DNA from: Paenibacillus caseinilyticus
GTDB taxonomy: Bacteria; Bacillota; Bacilli; Paenibacillales; NBRC-103111
Length of the DNA: 64,000 nt
Assembly (NCBI RefSeq): GCF_027533645.1
Contig: NZ_JAQAGY010000007.1
Location: 186,001-250,000 of the forward strand
Direction: 5' to 3'
Each line of letters begins with the position of its first letter. Position 1 is the stretch's first letter. Positions 37,067 through 46,436 of this stretch are shown here, piece by piece. The notes below the pieces were generated by a model. That model worked only from the letters and a program-made list of their open reading frames with translations, was not told the origin of the DNA and searched no databases. Both the position numbers and the translations under genes were made by a program.

Positions 37067-37360
37067 TTACACCAGCTGGAGCGCTTTTTCCAAAGCCCCT
37101 GAGGCACCGAAGCCGTCATGGTAATCGATCTTCTTGCCTTTCTTCTCCGCAAGCTCCCGAACCGCCCACATGGAGGTATGCTTGATCGCTCCTTTGAGCA
37201 CGATGATCACGTCGGCCTGGTTGATAATCCGCTGGAAATAGAGATCCACCGGGCCTCCGCCCGTTTTGCCGTCATGGTGCTCCACGTGCAGTCCCCTCTT
37301 CTCCCCGAGCTTCTTGAAGGTGCCGGTCTGGCTTCCTCCTATGATTGCCACTCTCTTCAT
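37067..37360 (-). CDS. DUF2325-family protein
   Basis: 97 residues. VAIIGGSQTGTFKKLGEKRG, then HHDGKTGG, QADVIIVLKGAIKHTSMW and a final helix match the DUF2325 family, small proteins with a Rossmann-like single domain whose function is unknown. AGGAGGACAGGATT precedes the ATG. Monocistronic, with a hairpin 70 bases downstream. Confidence 0.85.
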   Translation of the reverse strand: MKRVAIIGGSQTGTFKKLGEKRGLHVEHHDGKTGGGPVDLYFQRIINQADVIIVLKGAIKHTSMWAVRELAEKKGKKIDYHDGFGASGALEKALQLV

Positions 37361-37771
37361 AATCCTGTCCTCCTTTATTCGATTGTCCCGGTGCTTCCCT
37401 TGTCTGTTGAATTTATCTTACCTCAATTACCATAAAAGTCAATAAGAATTATCGGAATTAAATCCAACCGACTCCCAGCCTATATACAACGGGGCCCGAC
37501 CGCTTCATCGCTGCCCGGCGGGCACTTGAAATCGGCAGAGTCGGCGGCGGCTGCCCTTGGGCGAAGGACCGTTATCATATTTGATATACTCTCCGATATT
37601 TCATGCCAAGAGACCGGTATCGCTCCGATACCGGTCTCTGCTCTACAGCCTGAATACCCAACTCCCGCAGAGAGCCTCCCGCGGGGAGCACAACCCCTTC
37701 GGGTGCTTCCCAGCAGCGCTCCGCGCGAACTTCCGAACACCGGGGCCGCACCTCCCCGTCCTGCGGCTCCA
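37361..37771. other. Intergenic region with a perfect 14-bp hairpin
   Basis: No gene seen in 411 bases. AGAGACCGGTATCG (37609-37622) and its exact complement (to 37639, loop of four bases) form a very stable stem that probably ends the helicase transcript, which stops at 37772, although no T run follows. The right-hand part, to 37430, is AT-richer and should hold the promoter of the DUF2325 gene. Confidence 0.55.
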
Positions 37772-40072
37772 TCAGCTCTTCTCGAGCTCGAGCAGGCCCA
37801 TCTCGAGGCAGGTGGCGACCGAGAGCACCTTGTCACCCGCTCCAAACCGCACGTGGATCCGTTCCGCGCCGGTGCGGACAATGGAGCCGGAGCCGAAGAC
37901 GGCATGCTTGACCTCGGCGCCCAAGGTGAGCTCGGCCGCATGCCGGACCGCATTCGGATTGTTCCGCCGCCGCTGGGGCGCCTGCACGGCGGCGGCTGCC
38001 TTCCTGGTGCCGGCCTCCTTCGCGGCAGCAGGCCGACTCGCCGGCGATTCCTTCCCCTCCGGGCGCTTCCCTGCACTCACGCGCTGCTCGGGATTCATGA
38101 TCTGCCTGACCTCCGTGACGAACGGGGACTCCTGCACCTTCTCCCCATCCCTCTGCCGGTAAGCGATCAATTCCAGGTGCCGCTTCGCCCGCGTCATGCC
38201 GACATAGAAGAGCCTTACCGACTCTTCCATCGACAGGGCGGCCTCTTCCGCGCTAACCCCCTTGCGATCCTCGGACGAAGGAATGACGCCGTCAATGAGA
38301 TCAATCATGTACACGCGGTCGAATTCCAGACCCTTGGCACTGTGGAACGTGGAGAAGGTGACCGCATTCTGGCCTTTCTTCCGCTTCGAGCTCTTCAGGA
38401 CCGCTTCCAGGTGCTTGAGCCGGGCGGCGAACTCTTCCATCGTCGCCAGCGTATCGGCGATGTCCTCCAGCGTATTCAAGATCCCGATGAGGGATTCTTT
38501 GCGGAAGCCGAGGCGTTCGCACAGCCGCTCCAGCGCCTTCTCATACCCCAGCCGGGTGCGGATTAACCGGATCGCTTCTAGCGGCGGCATGCCCCTCATC
38601 TGAAGGAAACGGTCCCTGCACTGCGCGATCGCCTTAACCTGATAATCCTTCAGGGGCACATGGTTCAAGAGGTTATCGAAGACCGACTCCCCGTTCTGAA
38701 TGCCGCTTAGCTGCGCCATCTGGGCCTTGGTAATATAGCCGCTGCACTTCGTGTGGATCCGCTCGAGCAGATCGGCCCGCTTATCGGTGAAGGACATCCG
38801 CATGAAGCCGAGCACATCCTCCACCACCCAATGGGAGAAGAAGCGGTTATCGGAATCCTTGATGAAGAACGGAATGCCCGCCCGATCGAACTCGTTGATG
38901 AGGGAGATCGAGGACGCGTTATTGCGGTAGAGCACCGCGGCTTCGTTCAAGTCCGGCAGCCCCTGGATTTCGTGAACGAGATATTTGGCCTGGTACTTGT
39001 AATCGGAGAAGCTGCGGACCTTCGCCGGACCTCCCGCCTTATTGCGGGTGAACATGTTCTTGTCATACCGGTTCTTGTTGCGCTTGATGAACCGGTTCGC
39101 CACGTCGACGATATCCCGGCTCGAACGGTAGTTCTGCTCCATGAAGAGAATCTTGGCGGACGGGTACGCATCCTTGAAGTTCAGCAGGTAAGCCGGCTCG
39201 GCCCCTCTCCAGCTGTAGATCGACTGGTCGTCGTCAGCCACCACGCAGAGGTTCTTATGCTCCCGGACGAGCTTGCTGATGATCGCATGCTGCACGACAG
39301 ACGTGTCCTGACTCTCGTCGGTGAGCACATAGTCGTAGCGCTGCTGGTACCGGCGCAGCAGCTCGCGGTCCCTCTCCAGAATATCGTTGCCGATCGTCAG
39401 CATGTCGTCGAAGTCGACCAGCAGCCCTTTGCCGTGACCCGCCCGCTTGTATTCCTCATAAGCCAGCAGCACCCGGTGGGCCTGCGGCACGTCCGACTTC
39501 ACGGTCTCCCACTGATCATGGGGCAGCATCTTATTCTTGATAAGGGAGATATACGTGGTGAGCTCGTCCATCTGCTCATCGGTGATGAGTTCGCCGGTGA
39601 CCGTCTTGAACAGATGCCGCAGGATGAACTTCTTGTGCAGCGGCGGCTGCTCTCCGTCCCCGGTGCCGCCTTTCCCTTCCTCTTCCTCTTCGCTCAGATC
39701 GACTTGGCCTTCGATAAGCTGGAAGAGCGTCCTCGTCTTGCGAAAATGCTCCCGAAGCACTTCGAAGGCCAGGCTGTGGATCGTCGAGAAATTTACGGGA
39801 GCGAGGTCCGGGAAGAACCTGGCATACCGCTCCTTCATATCGGCCGCCGAAGCCCGGCTGAAGGTGACTGCTTTGATCCGGGATGGCTCCACGCCCATCC
39901 GCTCGATGAGGTAGCCGATCCGCATGATGATCGTCGTCGTCTTGCCCGAGCCGGGCGATGCGAGCAGCAGCAGCGGGCCTTCCGTCCGGAGCACGGCGGC
40001 TCTTTGAACTTCGTTCAAGGCGACGCCGAGCTCCCTTTTTTTCATCTCAAAAAAATCTTCCTTATGACGCAT
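37772..40072 (-). CDS. UvrD/PcrA-like superfamily 1 DNA helicase (YjcD-like)
   Basis: About 766 residues. All SF1A motifs are visible: I LASPGSGKTTTI, II TDESQDTS, III VADDDQSIYSWRG, IV MEQNYRSS, V TFHSAKGLEFDRVYMIDLID, VI RLFYVGMTRAKRHLEL. A C-terminal basic linker (Arg/Ala-rich) leads to a Tudor-like domain (VKHAVFGSGSIVRTG) also found in PcrA. ATP-driven 3'-5' helicase for repair or recombination. It is close to the Bacillus YjcD branch rather than housekeeping PcrA. Start chosen at ATG 40072 (GTGAGG 9 bases upstream); ATG 40045 is also possible. Confidence 0.92.
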   Translation of the reverse strand: MRHKEDFFEMKKRELGVALNEVQRAAVLRTEGPLLLLASPGSGKTTTIIMRIGYLIERMGVEPSRIKAVTFSRASAADMKERYARFFPDLAPVNFSTIHSLAFEVLREHFRKTRTLFQLIEGQVDLSEEEEEGKGGTGDGEQPPLHKKFILRHLFKTVTGELITDEQMDELTTYISLIKNKMLPHDQWETVKSDVPQAHRVLLAYEEYKRAGHGKGLLVDFDDMLTIGNDILERDRELLRRYQQRYDYVLTDESQDTSVVQHAIISKLVREHKNLCVVADDDQSIYSWRGAEPAYLLNFKDAYPSAKILFMEQNYRSSRDIVDVANRFIKRNKNRYDKNMFTRNKAGGPAKVRSFSDYKYQAKYLVHEIQGLPDLNEAAVLYRNNASSISLINEFDRAGIPFFIKDSDNRFFSHWVVEDVLGFMRMSFTDKRADLLERIHTKCSGYITKAQMAQLSGIQNGESVFDNLLNHVPLKDYQVKAIAQCRDRFLQMRGMPPLEAIRLIRTRLGYEKALERLCERLGFRKESLIGILNTLEDIADTLATMEEFAARLKHLEAVLKSSKRKKGQNAVTFSTFHSAKGLEFDRVYMIDLIDGVIPSSEDRKGVSAEEAALSMEESVRLFYVGMTRAKRHLELIAYRQRDGEKVQESPFVTEVRQIMNPEQRVSAGKRPEGKESPASRPAAAKEAGTRKAAAAVQAPQRRRNNPNAVRHAAELTLGAEVKHAVFGSGSIVRTGAERIHVRFGAGDKVLSVATCLEMGLLELEKS

Positions 40073-40228
40073 GCCGTGCAACCTCACTATGCCTAAATCT
40101 ATGGAGATCATTCCATGGATGAACATCTTCTATTCTCGGTTATATGTACCGCTGCGCTTATTATACCACCCGATGACCGAAACGTCAGTTCCCCTGTGAC
40201 AACAATGACGGCTAAAGATCGCGGCCAT

Positions 40229-40265
40229 GACAGGATCGGGCCCTGGCGGGATATACATTCTATAC
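40229..40265. repeat. Interspersed palindromic repeat, copy C
   Basis: GCCCTGGCGGGATATACATT plus flanking bases match copy A (reversed) over about 32 bases with two differences, but the left arm is missing. It lies between the helicase start and the terminator at 40271. Confidence 0.7.
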
Positions 40266-40270
40266 TAATC

Positions 40271-40299
40271 AAAAAGACCCCGGCCACAGCCGGGATCTT
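40271..40299 (-). terminator. Rho-independent terminator
   Basis: On the minus strand AAGATCCCGGC pairs with GCCGGGGTCTT, loop of four, followed by TTTTT. Serves the small protein gene at 40305. Confidence 0.8.
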
Positions 40300-40304
40300 C
40301 CTGT

Positions 40305-40481
40305 TTACTTGCGCAAATTATGTTGGTCGATCAGCTTGTTCTGTTCGTTCGGCGCAGTATGCGTACCGGTCGCTTTCTCATGCTTGCTTCCCGCAGCCGC
40401 CGTGCTTTCGACGAATGCTCTCATATCGGAACCTTCGCCTTCTTTGCGTACAGCATTTCCCTTCGTCGTCTCGGATGCCAT
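40305..40481 (-). CDS. Small hydrophilic protein, possibly sporulation-related
   Basis: 58 residues from ATG 40481; AGGAGGTGG seven bases upstream is an ideal ribosome site. Fully hydrophilic and charged, no Cys or Trp (MASETTKGNAVRKEGEGSDM and ending NEQNKLIDQHNLRK). Such Gln/Asn/Lys-rich small proteins occur in spores, but I see no specific family signature. Own terminator downstream, so probably transcribed alone or with the stalk protein gene upstream of it. Confidence 0.65.
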   Translation of the reverse strand: MASETTKGNAVRKEGEGSDMRAFVESTAAAGSKHEKATGTHTAPNEQNKLIDQHNLRK

Positions 40482-40553
40482 CGTCCAGCCACCTCCTGAT
40501 TGTGGGACATACGGTGTATTACCCGGATCGGAAGCGGCACAAACAAGCACCTC

Positions 40554-41654
40554 TTACTTGAAAGCGGAATATGGAATGATAAATTCCGGCATCCCGGCAG
40601 CATAGGGGGTATATTCATACTGCTGGAAATAAATGACGATGCCTTCATGGCTCAAATAATAATTGCGGTCCGGCTGAATGGTCTCGAACGGCGTAAGGAG
40701 ATAAAGCTCCGTATCCTTGATATTGTTCTGGATGGTACGGTTGATGATGGAGACATAATCCGGGTGGTCCGCCGCAGCGGCCTTCAGCGTGAGAAGCTCC
40801 CCTGTCTTCAAATCGAACGTATAGCCGCGGCGGGCAGTACCACCGTGCGCCCCGCCTGTATACTGGTATTGATCCACGTACAAGCTCAGCTTTCCCTGCT
40901 CATTGGATGTAACCGTGTAAGAGCTGCTGAAGAGGGACGGAGGGATCTCTACTTCAGGACTTTCACTCTTGATCTCCTGGTTCCCCTTCTCCGCCTCCGT
41001 GACGATCTTGATGCCTTCGGCCACGGCCGCTTCCCCCTGGGCCCGGAGCACATCGTTCATCTTCTTCTGCACCGCAGCATCCGCGAAGCCTTCCACCTGC
41101 GGATATTGGACCTCCACCATCGGGTTCCCGCTGTCCGCGGTGACCGTGACGACGCTCAGTTGGTTCTCCTGAATCGTCTCGATCCCGATCTGCTTCGCGG
41201 CTTCATCATACGTGACCCCATAGCCGAGACGCTCAAGCAGGAAGCGCAGCGGCACATACAAGGAACCGTCCTGCAGCAGCGGCCACTCCCCATACATTTT
41301 ACCACCGTTCAAATTATAGGTGCCGTTATCCGGGTTCACCTTCAGCGTCCGGCTGCGTCCCGTTACGGAAGCGGTTCTTTCGGCCTCGTTCCATTCGACC
41401 GCAAGCCCGAGCCCTTCGGTCAAGGCGCGCAGTCCTATGTATGTGCTGCCTTCGGAATAGATGACGGGAATCACGGCCGTCTTGCCATCGATCAGGATGG
41501 TTTGCTGGACGACGGGCAGGCTGCTTGGCGCGGCGGCCGCGGTGGTTACCTCTGCGGCTGCGGCGCCGGGCGGATTCAGGCTTCCCCCCGCGGCAAGCAG
41601 CGCCGAGAACGCAAGGGTCAGCAGGGTCTTTTTACGTTTGGATGGATTCATCAT
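40554..41654 (-). CDS. Exported stalk-domain protein with DUF4163/DUF3298-like C-terminus
   Basis: About 366 residues. Signal peptide (KRKKTLLTLAFSALLAAGG, cleavage about AAA/E). Two copper-amine-oxidase N-terminal-like 'stalk' units follow: VIYSEGSTYIGLRALTEGLG and LLQDGSLYVPLRFLLERLG. The C-terminal half carries YQYTGGAHGGTARRGYTFDL and the long DUF3298 pattern also present in RsiV, where this fold binds lysozyme. It probably sits outside the cell at the wall; whether it binds a lysozyme or muropeptide is inference. The start is uncertain among GTG 41660, ATG 41654 and ATG 41651; no ideal ribosome site. Confidence 0.85.
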   Translation of the reverse strand: MMNPSKRKKTLLTLAFSALLAAGGSLNPPGAAAAEVTTAAAAPSSLPVVQQTILIDGKTAVIPVIYSEGSTYIGLRALTEGLGLAVEWNEAERTASVTGRSRTLKVNPDNGTYNLNGGKMYGEWPLLQDGSLYVPLRFLLERLGYGVTYDEAAKQIGIETIQENQLSVVTVTADSGNPMVEVQYPQVEGFADAAVQKKMNDVLRAQGEAAVAEGIKIVTEAEKGNQEIKSESPEVEIPPSLFSSSYTVTSNEQGKLSLYVDQYQYTGGAHGGTARRGYTFDLKTGELLTLKAAAADHPDYVSIINRTIQNNIKDTELYLLTPFETIQPDRNYYLSHEGIVIYFQQYEYTPYAAGMPEFIIPYSAFK

Positions 41655-41922
41655 GGTTATCACTACAGCTACATCCCTTTCGGTGGCGAATTCAGGTGCC
41701 GGTTCCCCCTCATTATATTCCTTCATGGCCCAATTGGAAATGCGTAAAAAAAAGGATGGCCCTCAAAGAAGCGAAGGGGCTGCACCCTGTGCCAACACGC
41801 GGCCGGCCCGATTCGACCGTTGCATTACCGCTTCCGGAGACCCTTACGCCGGGGCAGGATTCGCAACTGAGGATCCTGGGATGTAAAGGAAATAGCGCCT
41901 CCCCCCGGCATCGCTCCATAAC
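41655..41922. other. Intergenic region without a recognised gene
   Basis: Between the stalk protein gene and the terminator at 41923. Short open frames are present on both strands, but none has a ribosome site or protein-like composition. It should hold the promoter of the stalk protein gene. Confidence 0.4.
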
Positions 41923-41969
41923 AAAAAAGACAACGATCCCGCCCCAAACATAGGGATAGATGTCGTCTT
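41923..41969 (-). terminator. Terminator of the gene at 42045
   Basis: Imperfect stem between 41927-41940 and 41953-41969; on the minus strand it is followed by TTTTTT. Confidence 0.65.
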
Positions 41970-42044
41970 ATTGGGTAACGCTCCGCTATTCTAATAGCTC
42001 GCAAGACTTCCAGCGTCCGCTACCGGACCGGGGGAATTGCAAGT

Positions 42045-42341
42045 TCAATTCACCTGCGGAACGGGCATCGGCGCCGGCATCAGGATGCTCTCGATCCGCT
42101 GCTGCAGCGTGGGTAGCTGGCCTTCCTGACAGAAGCCCTGGCATACTTGGACGCGCCCGGACTCCAGGTTCGTGCTGCGGATCGGCTGCCCCAGGGTGCT
42201 CTTGTGAATCGTCTTCACATTCCCTGTCGGCAGGCGCAGGATAGAGAACACCTGATTGTCGATCATCGGCGTATGCTGTTTGTACATGAAGCCGACTTGA
42301 TTCTCCTGCAGAACCCCTACCACCTCAAATAAAATCCCCAT
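42045..42341 (-). CDS. Small protein of unknown function
   Basis: 98 residues from ATG 42341; AGGGGAG stands 8 bases upstream. The sequence begins MGILFEVVGVLQENQVGFMY, contains CQGFC near residue 66 (a C-x3-C pair) and ends in a Pro/Met-rich tail (MPAPMPVPQV). The first half looks beta-rich. The frame is open upstream to 42593 but that part looks non-coding. No family recognised. Its own terminator lies 75 bases downstream. Confidence 0.6.
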   Translation of the reverse strand: MGILFEVVGVLQENQVGFMYKQHTPMIDNQVFSILRLPTGNVKTIHKSTLGQPIRSTNLESGRVQVCQGFCQEGQLPTLQQRIESILMPAPMPVPQVN

Positions 42342-42629
42342 CGTTATATCTCCCCTTGCATGATTGTTGTGATTTGTATAACCGTAGGATACCATTGACC
42401 GGCCCCCACAGCGTATGATGCTTCTCACAATCCCTGCAAAAAAAGTCCGTTTTCTCGGAGCCGGAAGAAAAGGCCGGCGCGTGGCGGCAGAATTACGAAT
42501 TTCATGAGAGAGGGTCGATGCCTGAGACGAATCAAGAGCCGGCCGCGGCGCCAAGCTTGCCTCTATACCTGCAGCCGTACCGGACTGGGCCATGCCTTTA
42601 AGAGGTCACAGCGTTCGGGATTCCTGTCA

Positions 42630-43937
42630 TCATCCCCTCCTCCGGGACCACATGACCATCGGTATAAGTAGCAAGGACAGGAAGCCTCCGGCCAAGGAGA
42701 GAGTCGAATAGCTGGACTGAGCCACTACCATGCCGGACAATGCGCCGCCGGATGCTCCAGCCAGAGCGATAAGAACGTCCACAGCTCCTTGCGTCTTCGC
42801 GCGTATTTGTGGAGGCGTGGCATCGACGATCGCTGCTGTCCCGCTAATTAAGCCGAAGTTCCAGCCCAATCCCAGAAGTGCAAGCGCAGCAATGAGCAGG
42901 ACCATAGAGTCCCCGGGTGCGAATGCAGCTAGTAAGCCAGCCAAGAGCAGGATAACGCCGGAGGCATACGACATTGGCAACCGTCCGTACTTATCGACGA
43001 GAATGCCCGTTAGCAGCGAAGGCAGAAACATCGCGGCAACATGGATTCCGATCACGACCCCCACCTCTCCAAGTCCGTGTCCGTGATGCTTCATGTGAAC
43101 CGGTGTCATGGTCATAATGCCAATCATGACAACCTGGGTTAACACCATCACCGACGCACCGACAAAGATTCCCCGTTTATTCATACCCGCTTCCAGCGTA
43201 GGCGATTGCTGTGTATTGTTCTGGCTCTCTTGTACACGCTGAACTTCTGCAATGGCTCTGGCCACGAGTAAAGGATCCGGCCGCAGGAACATGAGCAGGA
43301 CTAATCCTGCTAAAATGTACGCAATCGCTGCCAGCATAAAGGGACCGGATAACGCCGGAGCCCCCAAGGATGTTGCTATCCGACCTGTCATAGTGACGAG
43401 ATTCGGTCCGGCAACCGCACCAAAGGTCGTGAAGACCATAGCCGTACTGATCGCTTTGGCCCGCCCTGTTGGGAGTGCCAGATCCGTACCCGCGTATCTG
43501 GCCTGCAAGTTGGTAGCCGTCCCTGCTCCATAAACCAGCAGCGAAAGAAAGAGCAGCGCGATATTATTGAAAGCGGCTGCCAGGACGACGCCTGCAGCAC
43601 CAAGTCCGCCGGTTAAGAAACCCGCTGCCAGCCCCGCACGGCGCCCCAAGCGTTGGGACAAGCTGCCGACGATGAGCGCCGCGGCAGCAGAGCCTAACGT
43701 AAACAGTGCAGTCGGAATGCCGGCATAGCTGTCTGTTCCGAGCATATCCTGTGCAAGCAGCGCCCCTACCGTGACCCCCGCAGCCAATCCTGCCCCGCCA
43801 AAAATTTGAGAGGCGATAACGATGATCATCGTTCTTCTGTGCAGCTGACGCTGCTTCTCAGGGGAATTCACATATGGCGCCAATGATTCTCCCATGCTTT
43901 CTATTTTTTCTTTAACGAATGCCGTCTGGCCTGGCAT
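42630..43937 (-). CDS. Major facilitator superfamily exporter
   Basis: 435 residues with 12 predicted membrane segments. N-half SLSQRLGRRAGLAAGFLTGG matches the MFS loop 2-3 motif; ILVDKYGRLPMSYASG is its C-half counterpart. A central cytoplasmic loop (about 225-255) is Gln/Asn-rich. GGGGGAG precedes the ATG. It follows the MocR-type regulator gene on the same strand, 161 bases downstream, and could be its target. Base composition is less GC-rich than most neighbours. Substrate unknown. Confidence 0.92.
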   Translation of the reverse strand: MPGQTAFVKEKIESMGESLAPYVNSPEKQRQLHRRTMIIVIASQIFGGAGLAAGVTVGALLAQDMLGTDSYAGIPTALFTLGSAAAALIVGSLSQRLGRRAGLAAGFLTGGLGAAGVVLAAAFNNIALLFLSLLVYGAGTATNLQARYAGTDLALPTGRAKAISTAMVFTTFGAVAGPNLVTMTGRIATSLGAPALSGPFMLAAIAYILAGLVLLMFLRPDPLLVARAIAEVQRVQESQNNTQQSPTLEAGMNKRGIFVGASVMVLTQVVMIGIMTMTPVHMKHHGHGLGEVGVVIGIHVAAMFLPSLLTGILVDKYGRLPMSYASGVILLLAGLLAAFAPGDSMVLLIAALALLGLGWNFGLISGTAAIVDATPPQIRAKTQGAVDVLIALAGASGGALSGMVVAQSSYSTLSLAGGFLSLLLIPMVMWSRRRG

Positions 43938-44053
43938 GTATCCACTCCCCCTCTACGGTCCAATCCAATGCTTTCATAACTATGGAGAACGGCCCGGAAC
44001 CCAGTGGATGCCGCCATCCTTTGTTCAAGATTTGCCCCATCATAACACGCACG

Positions 44054-44083
44054 AAAAAACCATACAATAATATAATTGTATGG
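44054..44083 (-). terminator. AT-rich terminator after MocR gene
   Basis: CCATACAAT and ATTGTATGG (44060-44068 and 44075-44083) form a perfect 9-bp stem; on the minus strand TTTTTT follows. It begins 15 bases after the MocR stop codon. It could alternatively act as an operator of the MFS gene. Confidence 0.7.
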
Positions 44084-44098
44084 CAAACAATATTCATA

Positions 44099-45496
44099 TT
44101 AAGTCAGCTTATGAAGTAAACATTGAAGGATCGCTAATCCTTCCTCCAGCTCTTCGAGTGTTTCTGGTGCGCAGACGGCAATCCTTACCGCCCGCTCCGG
44201 GGAACTATTCCCCACTACAAATCGTTCGGCCGCATACACTTGTACCCCCTGCTGTGCGGCCAGCCTTTCGAACTCGGCACCTGTAACCCTGCCTGGTAAC
44301 AGCAGCCAACGGAATATGCCGGTTTCAACCCCTGCACACGGATAGTCTGCCAGATACCGGTTTACGATTTGGTTTCTGCGCATGGCTTGTTCCCGATGAC
44401 TCTCAATGATGCTTTCGAATTGGTTGGATACGATCGTACGTGCTGCCAGTTCTGCAAATAAGGGCGAAACGGATACATTGAAATTATACAGAGCTCTCGT
44501 AATGGGCTCCTTGAAGGAACTCGGAACGGCTGCATAGGCTAGTCGCAGCCCCGGCGCGATCGATTTGGATAAACTCGCAATGTAGATGGCCAGCTCTGGG
44601 GCGAATGATGCGACGGCTGGCAGAGGCTTCTCACACAGGAGGCTGTAAGACGCATCTTCAATAATGAACTGATCATACTTTTTAGCAACGGCCGCAATCC
44701 TTTTGCGATTCTCTACAGACATCGTTCCGGCTGTCGGATTATGATAATCTGGAATGAGGTAGATGCCTTTAATATTGTCATTCTTACACGCATATTCCAA
44801 GGCAGCCGGACTCATTTCACCGTTCTCTGACTTGATCGGTACGATTTGGATACTAAGCATTGCTGCGGCCGTTTTTAAGCCAGGATAAGTATGAGAATCG
44901 GCACCAATGCGGTCTCCGGGCTTACATAGACTAGCAAGTGCCGCCGCCATCGCGTTTTGGCCCCCATTAGCGAATACAATGCAATCGGCCGTTGTTTCAA
45001 GGCCGCTTCTTCGGATTAGCTTTACAGCCGCATCCTTTTGCCAGAGGCTTTCACCTGCTCGGCCATAACCAAACCATTGTTCATAATTTGGCTCTTGCAG
45101 CATACTTTTCAGTTGCAGCAGCAGCGGTTCGTATGAAGCATGATCCGGCAGTGTTGCGCCCATTTCGATTACATGCCTCGGCTTGGTGTCTTCAAGTAAA
45201 TACGCATTCGACAACGCATCATACGATACGAATGTTCCGCTTCCGACAGCTGCACTTAACAAGCCCTTTAACTCACACACTTTAAACGCTTTTGAAATGG
45301 TACTCAAATTCAAATCTAAATAATCGGCCAGTTCCCGCTGGGAGGGAAGTTTTGTTCCGGGTAATAAAACGCCGTTTACAATATCCTGCTGCAGCTGCCC
45401 TGCGAGCGCTTTATAAATAGGTTTTTGGATTTTATCAATCGATGGCTTCCAGCTCATGGGATAGTTATCAAAAGAATTAATCGGCATGATCGGCAT
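44099..45496 (-). CDS. MocR-type regulator (GntR DNA-binding plus aminotransferase-like domain)
   Basis: 465 residues. Winged-helix GntR domain at about 25-95 (LPGTKLPSQRELADYLDLNLSTISKAF). A class I aminotransferase-like domain follows with YGRAGESLW, YLIPDYHNPTAGTMS (PLP-binding Asn/Asp region) and SLSKSIAPGLRLAY, where the Lys forms the Schiff base with PLP. MocR proteins use PLP or an amino-acid adduct as signal. The likely target is the MFS exporter gene just downstream, and itself. Composition is AT-richer than the flanks, which fits acquisition with the MFS gene. Confidence 0.92.
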   Translation of the reverse strand: MPIMPINSFDNYPMSWKPSIDKIQKPIYKALAGQLQQDIVNGVLLPGTKLPSQRELADYLDLNLSTISKAFKVCELKGLLSAAVGSGTFVSYDALSNAYLLEDTKPRHVIEMGATLPDHASYEPLLLQLKSMLQEPNYEQWFGYGRAGESLWQKDAAVKLIRRSGLETTADCIVFANGGQNAMAAALASLCKPGDRIGADSHTYPGLKTAAAMLSIQIVPIKSENGEMSPAALEYACKNDNIKGIYLIPDYHNPTAGTMSVENRKRIAAVAKKYDQFIIEDASYSLLCEKPLPAVASFAPELAIYIASLSKSIAPGLRLAYAAVPSSFKEPITRALYNFNVSVSPLFAELAARTIVSNQFESIIESHREQAMRRNQIVNRYLADYPCAGVETGIFRWLLLPGRVTGAEFERLAAQQGVQVYAAERFVVGNSSPERAVRIAVCAPETLEELEEGLAILQCLLHKLT

Positions 45497-45720
45497 CCTT
45501 TTTCATATGGCTAGTTTTCTTGAAGCGGTATGCTTTATTATAATCCTTGGACCCTCTATTACAATAATCTCCCATGGGTATGGGTTCCCAAAACGCGCAG
45601 CTGCACGCCGAAGCCTCCTTAAAATTTGGATACGCTTATGATATGATAGCCTTGAGACAACAGAGATATAGAGAGATGAACAACGTGGATAGGCAACACT
45701 ACTTGGTGAGGAGGGCTTCT

Positions 45721-46419
45721 ATGCTGCAAGAGTCGATCATGAACAAGGTACGTCTGGAATCCAAAGAAGGGTTGAACCTTCCCCTGGAGCACTTGGACCG
45801 GCTGGCGGATTACAGTCCGTTCGTCATCCATGCCCCCAAAGAACCGGCTTATGTGCTGTTCCGCAGCCACCCCGAATCTTATACAGCGCCCATCGTGAAG
45901 GAAGGCGGACGCAGGGTAATCGACTGCTCCCGGCTGAGACCGGTCGGCAAGCTGGAGAACGATCTGCTGCAGTCCATGTACCGGCACCGCATTTATACCC
46001 TGTATGCTTTCGCTTTCATGTTCACCTACGAGGACAAAGGCCTCATTCTGCTGTGGTCCCAGCAGCTCGAGGATCCGCCCGCCTTCAACCGGGCACAGAC
46101 GAACGCCCTGCTCGAAGAAGCGCTCGGCCCCGAAGGCGACAGCTCTTATTTCACCTTATCCCGCATCTTCCACCCGGCCCAGCTCATCGAGATCGCACAC
46201 GAGAACCAGACGATCTCCACCGCAGTAGGCGGCCATTCGTTCATCATGATCATTCCCGTAGAGAAGAAATGGACGCTGTCTCTGCGCAAAAGCAAAAAAC
46301 CGCCGGCAGACGACTTTGACCTCCTCCGCAGGCAGCTCGCTGTGTATAAAGACGAAGCGGTGTATCTGCAGCGGTATTTCCAAGAAACGGGTCTGTGGAC
46401 CGAACCGGCCTCCCTGTAA
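45721..46419 (+). CDS. Hypothetical protein
   Basis: 232 residues from ATG 45721; GAGGAGG upstream decides this start although the frame is open to 45574. Soluble, no signal peptide. Visible features: FVIHAPKEPAYVLFRSHPES, YTLYAFAFMFTYEDKGLILL and RRQLAVYKDEAVYLQRYFQE near the C-terminus. No family recognised. Divergent from the MocR gene, and closed by a strong terminator, so it is its own transcription unit. TATGAT near 45641 may be a -10 box, without a clear -35. Confidence 0.7.
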   Translation: MLQESIMNKVRLESKEGLNLPLEHLDRLADYSPFVIHAPKEPAYVLFRSHPESYTAPIVKEGGRRVIDCSRLRPVGKLENDLLQSMYRHRIYTLYAFAFMFTYEDKGLILLWSQQLEDPPAFNRAQTNALLEEALGPEGDSSYFTLSRIFHPAQLIEIAHENQTISTAVGGHSFIMIIPVEKKWTLSLRKSKKPPADDFDLLRRQLAVYKDEAVYLQRYFQETGLWTEPASL

Positions 46420-46436
46420 CACGGGAAGCCCTGCAC

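Noticed and set aside
37609..37639. Perfect 14-bp palindrome as a riboswitch or phage attachment site
   Set aside because: Only a simple stem with a four-base loop, no duplicated att-like sequence and no integrase gene; a transcript-end hairpin is more likely.
38753..40096. Open frame of 447 codons on the plus strand
   Set aside because: Complement of the UvrD-like helicase with all seven motifs.
44060..44083. Perfect inverted repeat as an operator of the MFS gene
   Set aside because: It is followed by six T on the transcribed strand, directly after the MocR stop codon, so a terminator is the simpler reading; a double role is not excluded.
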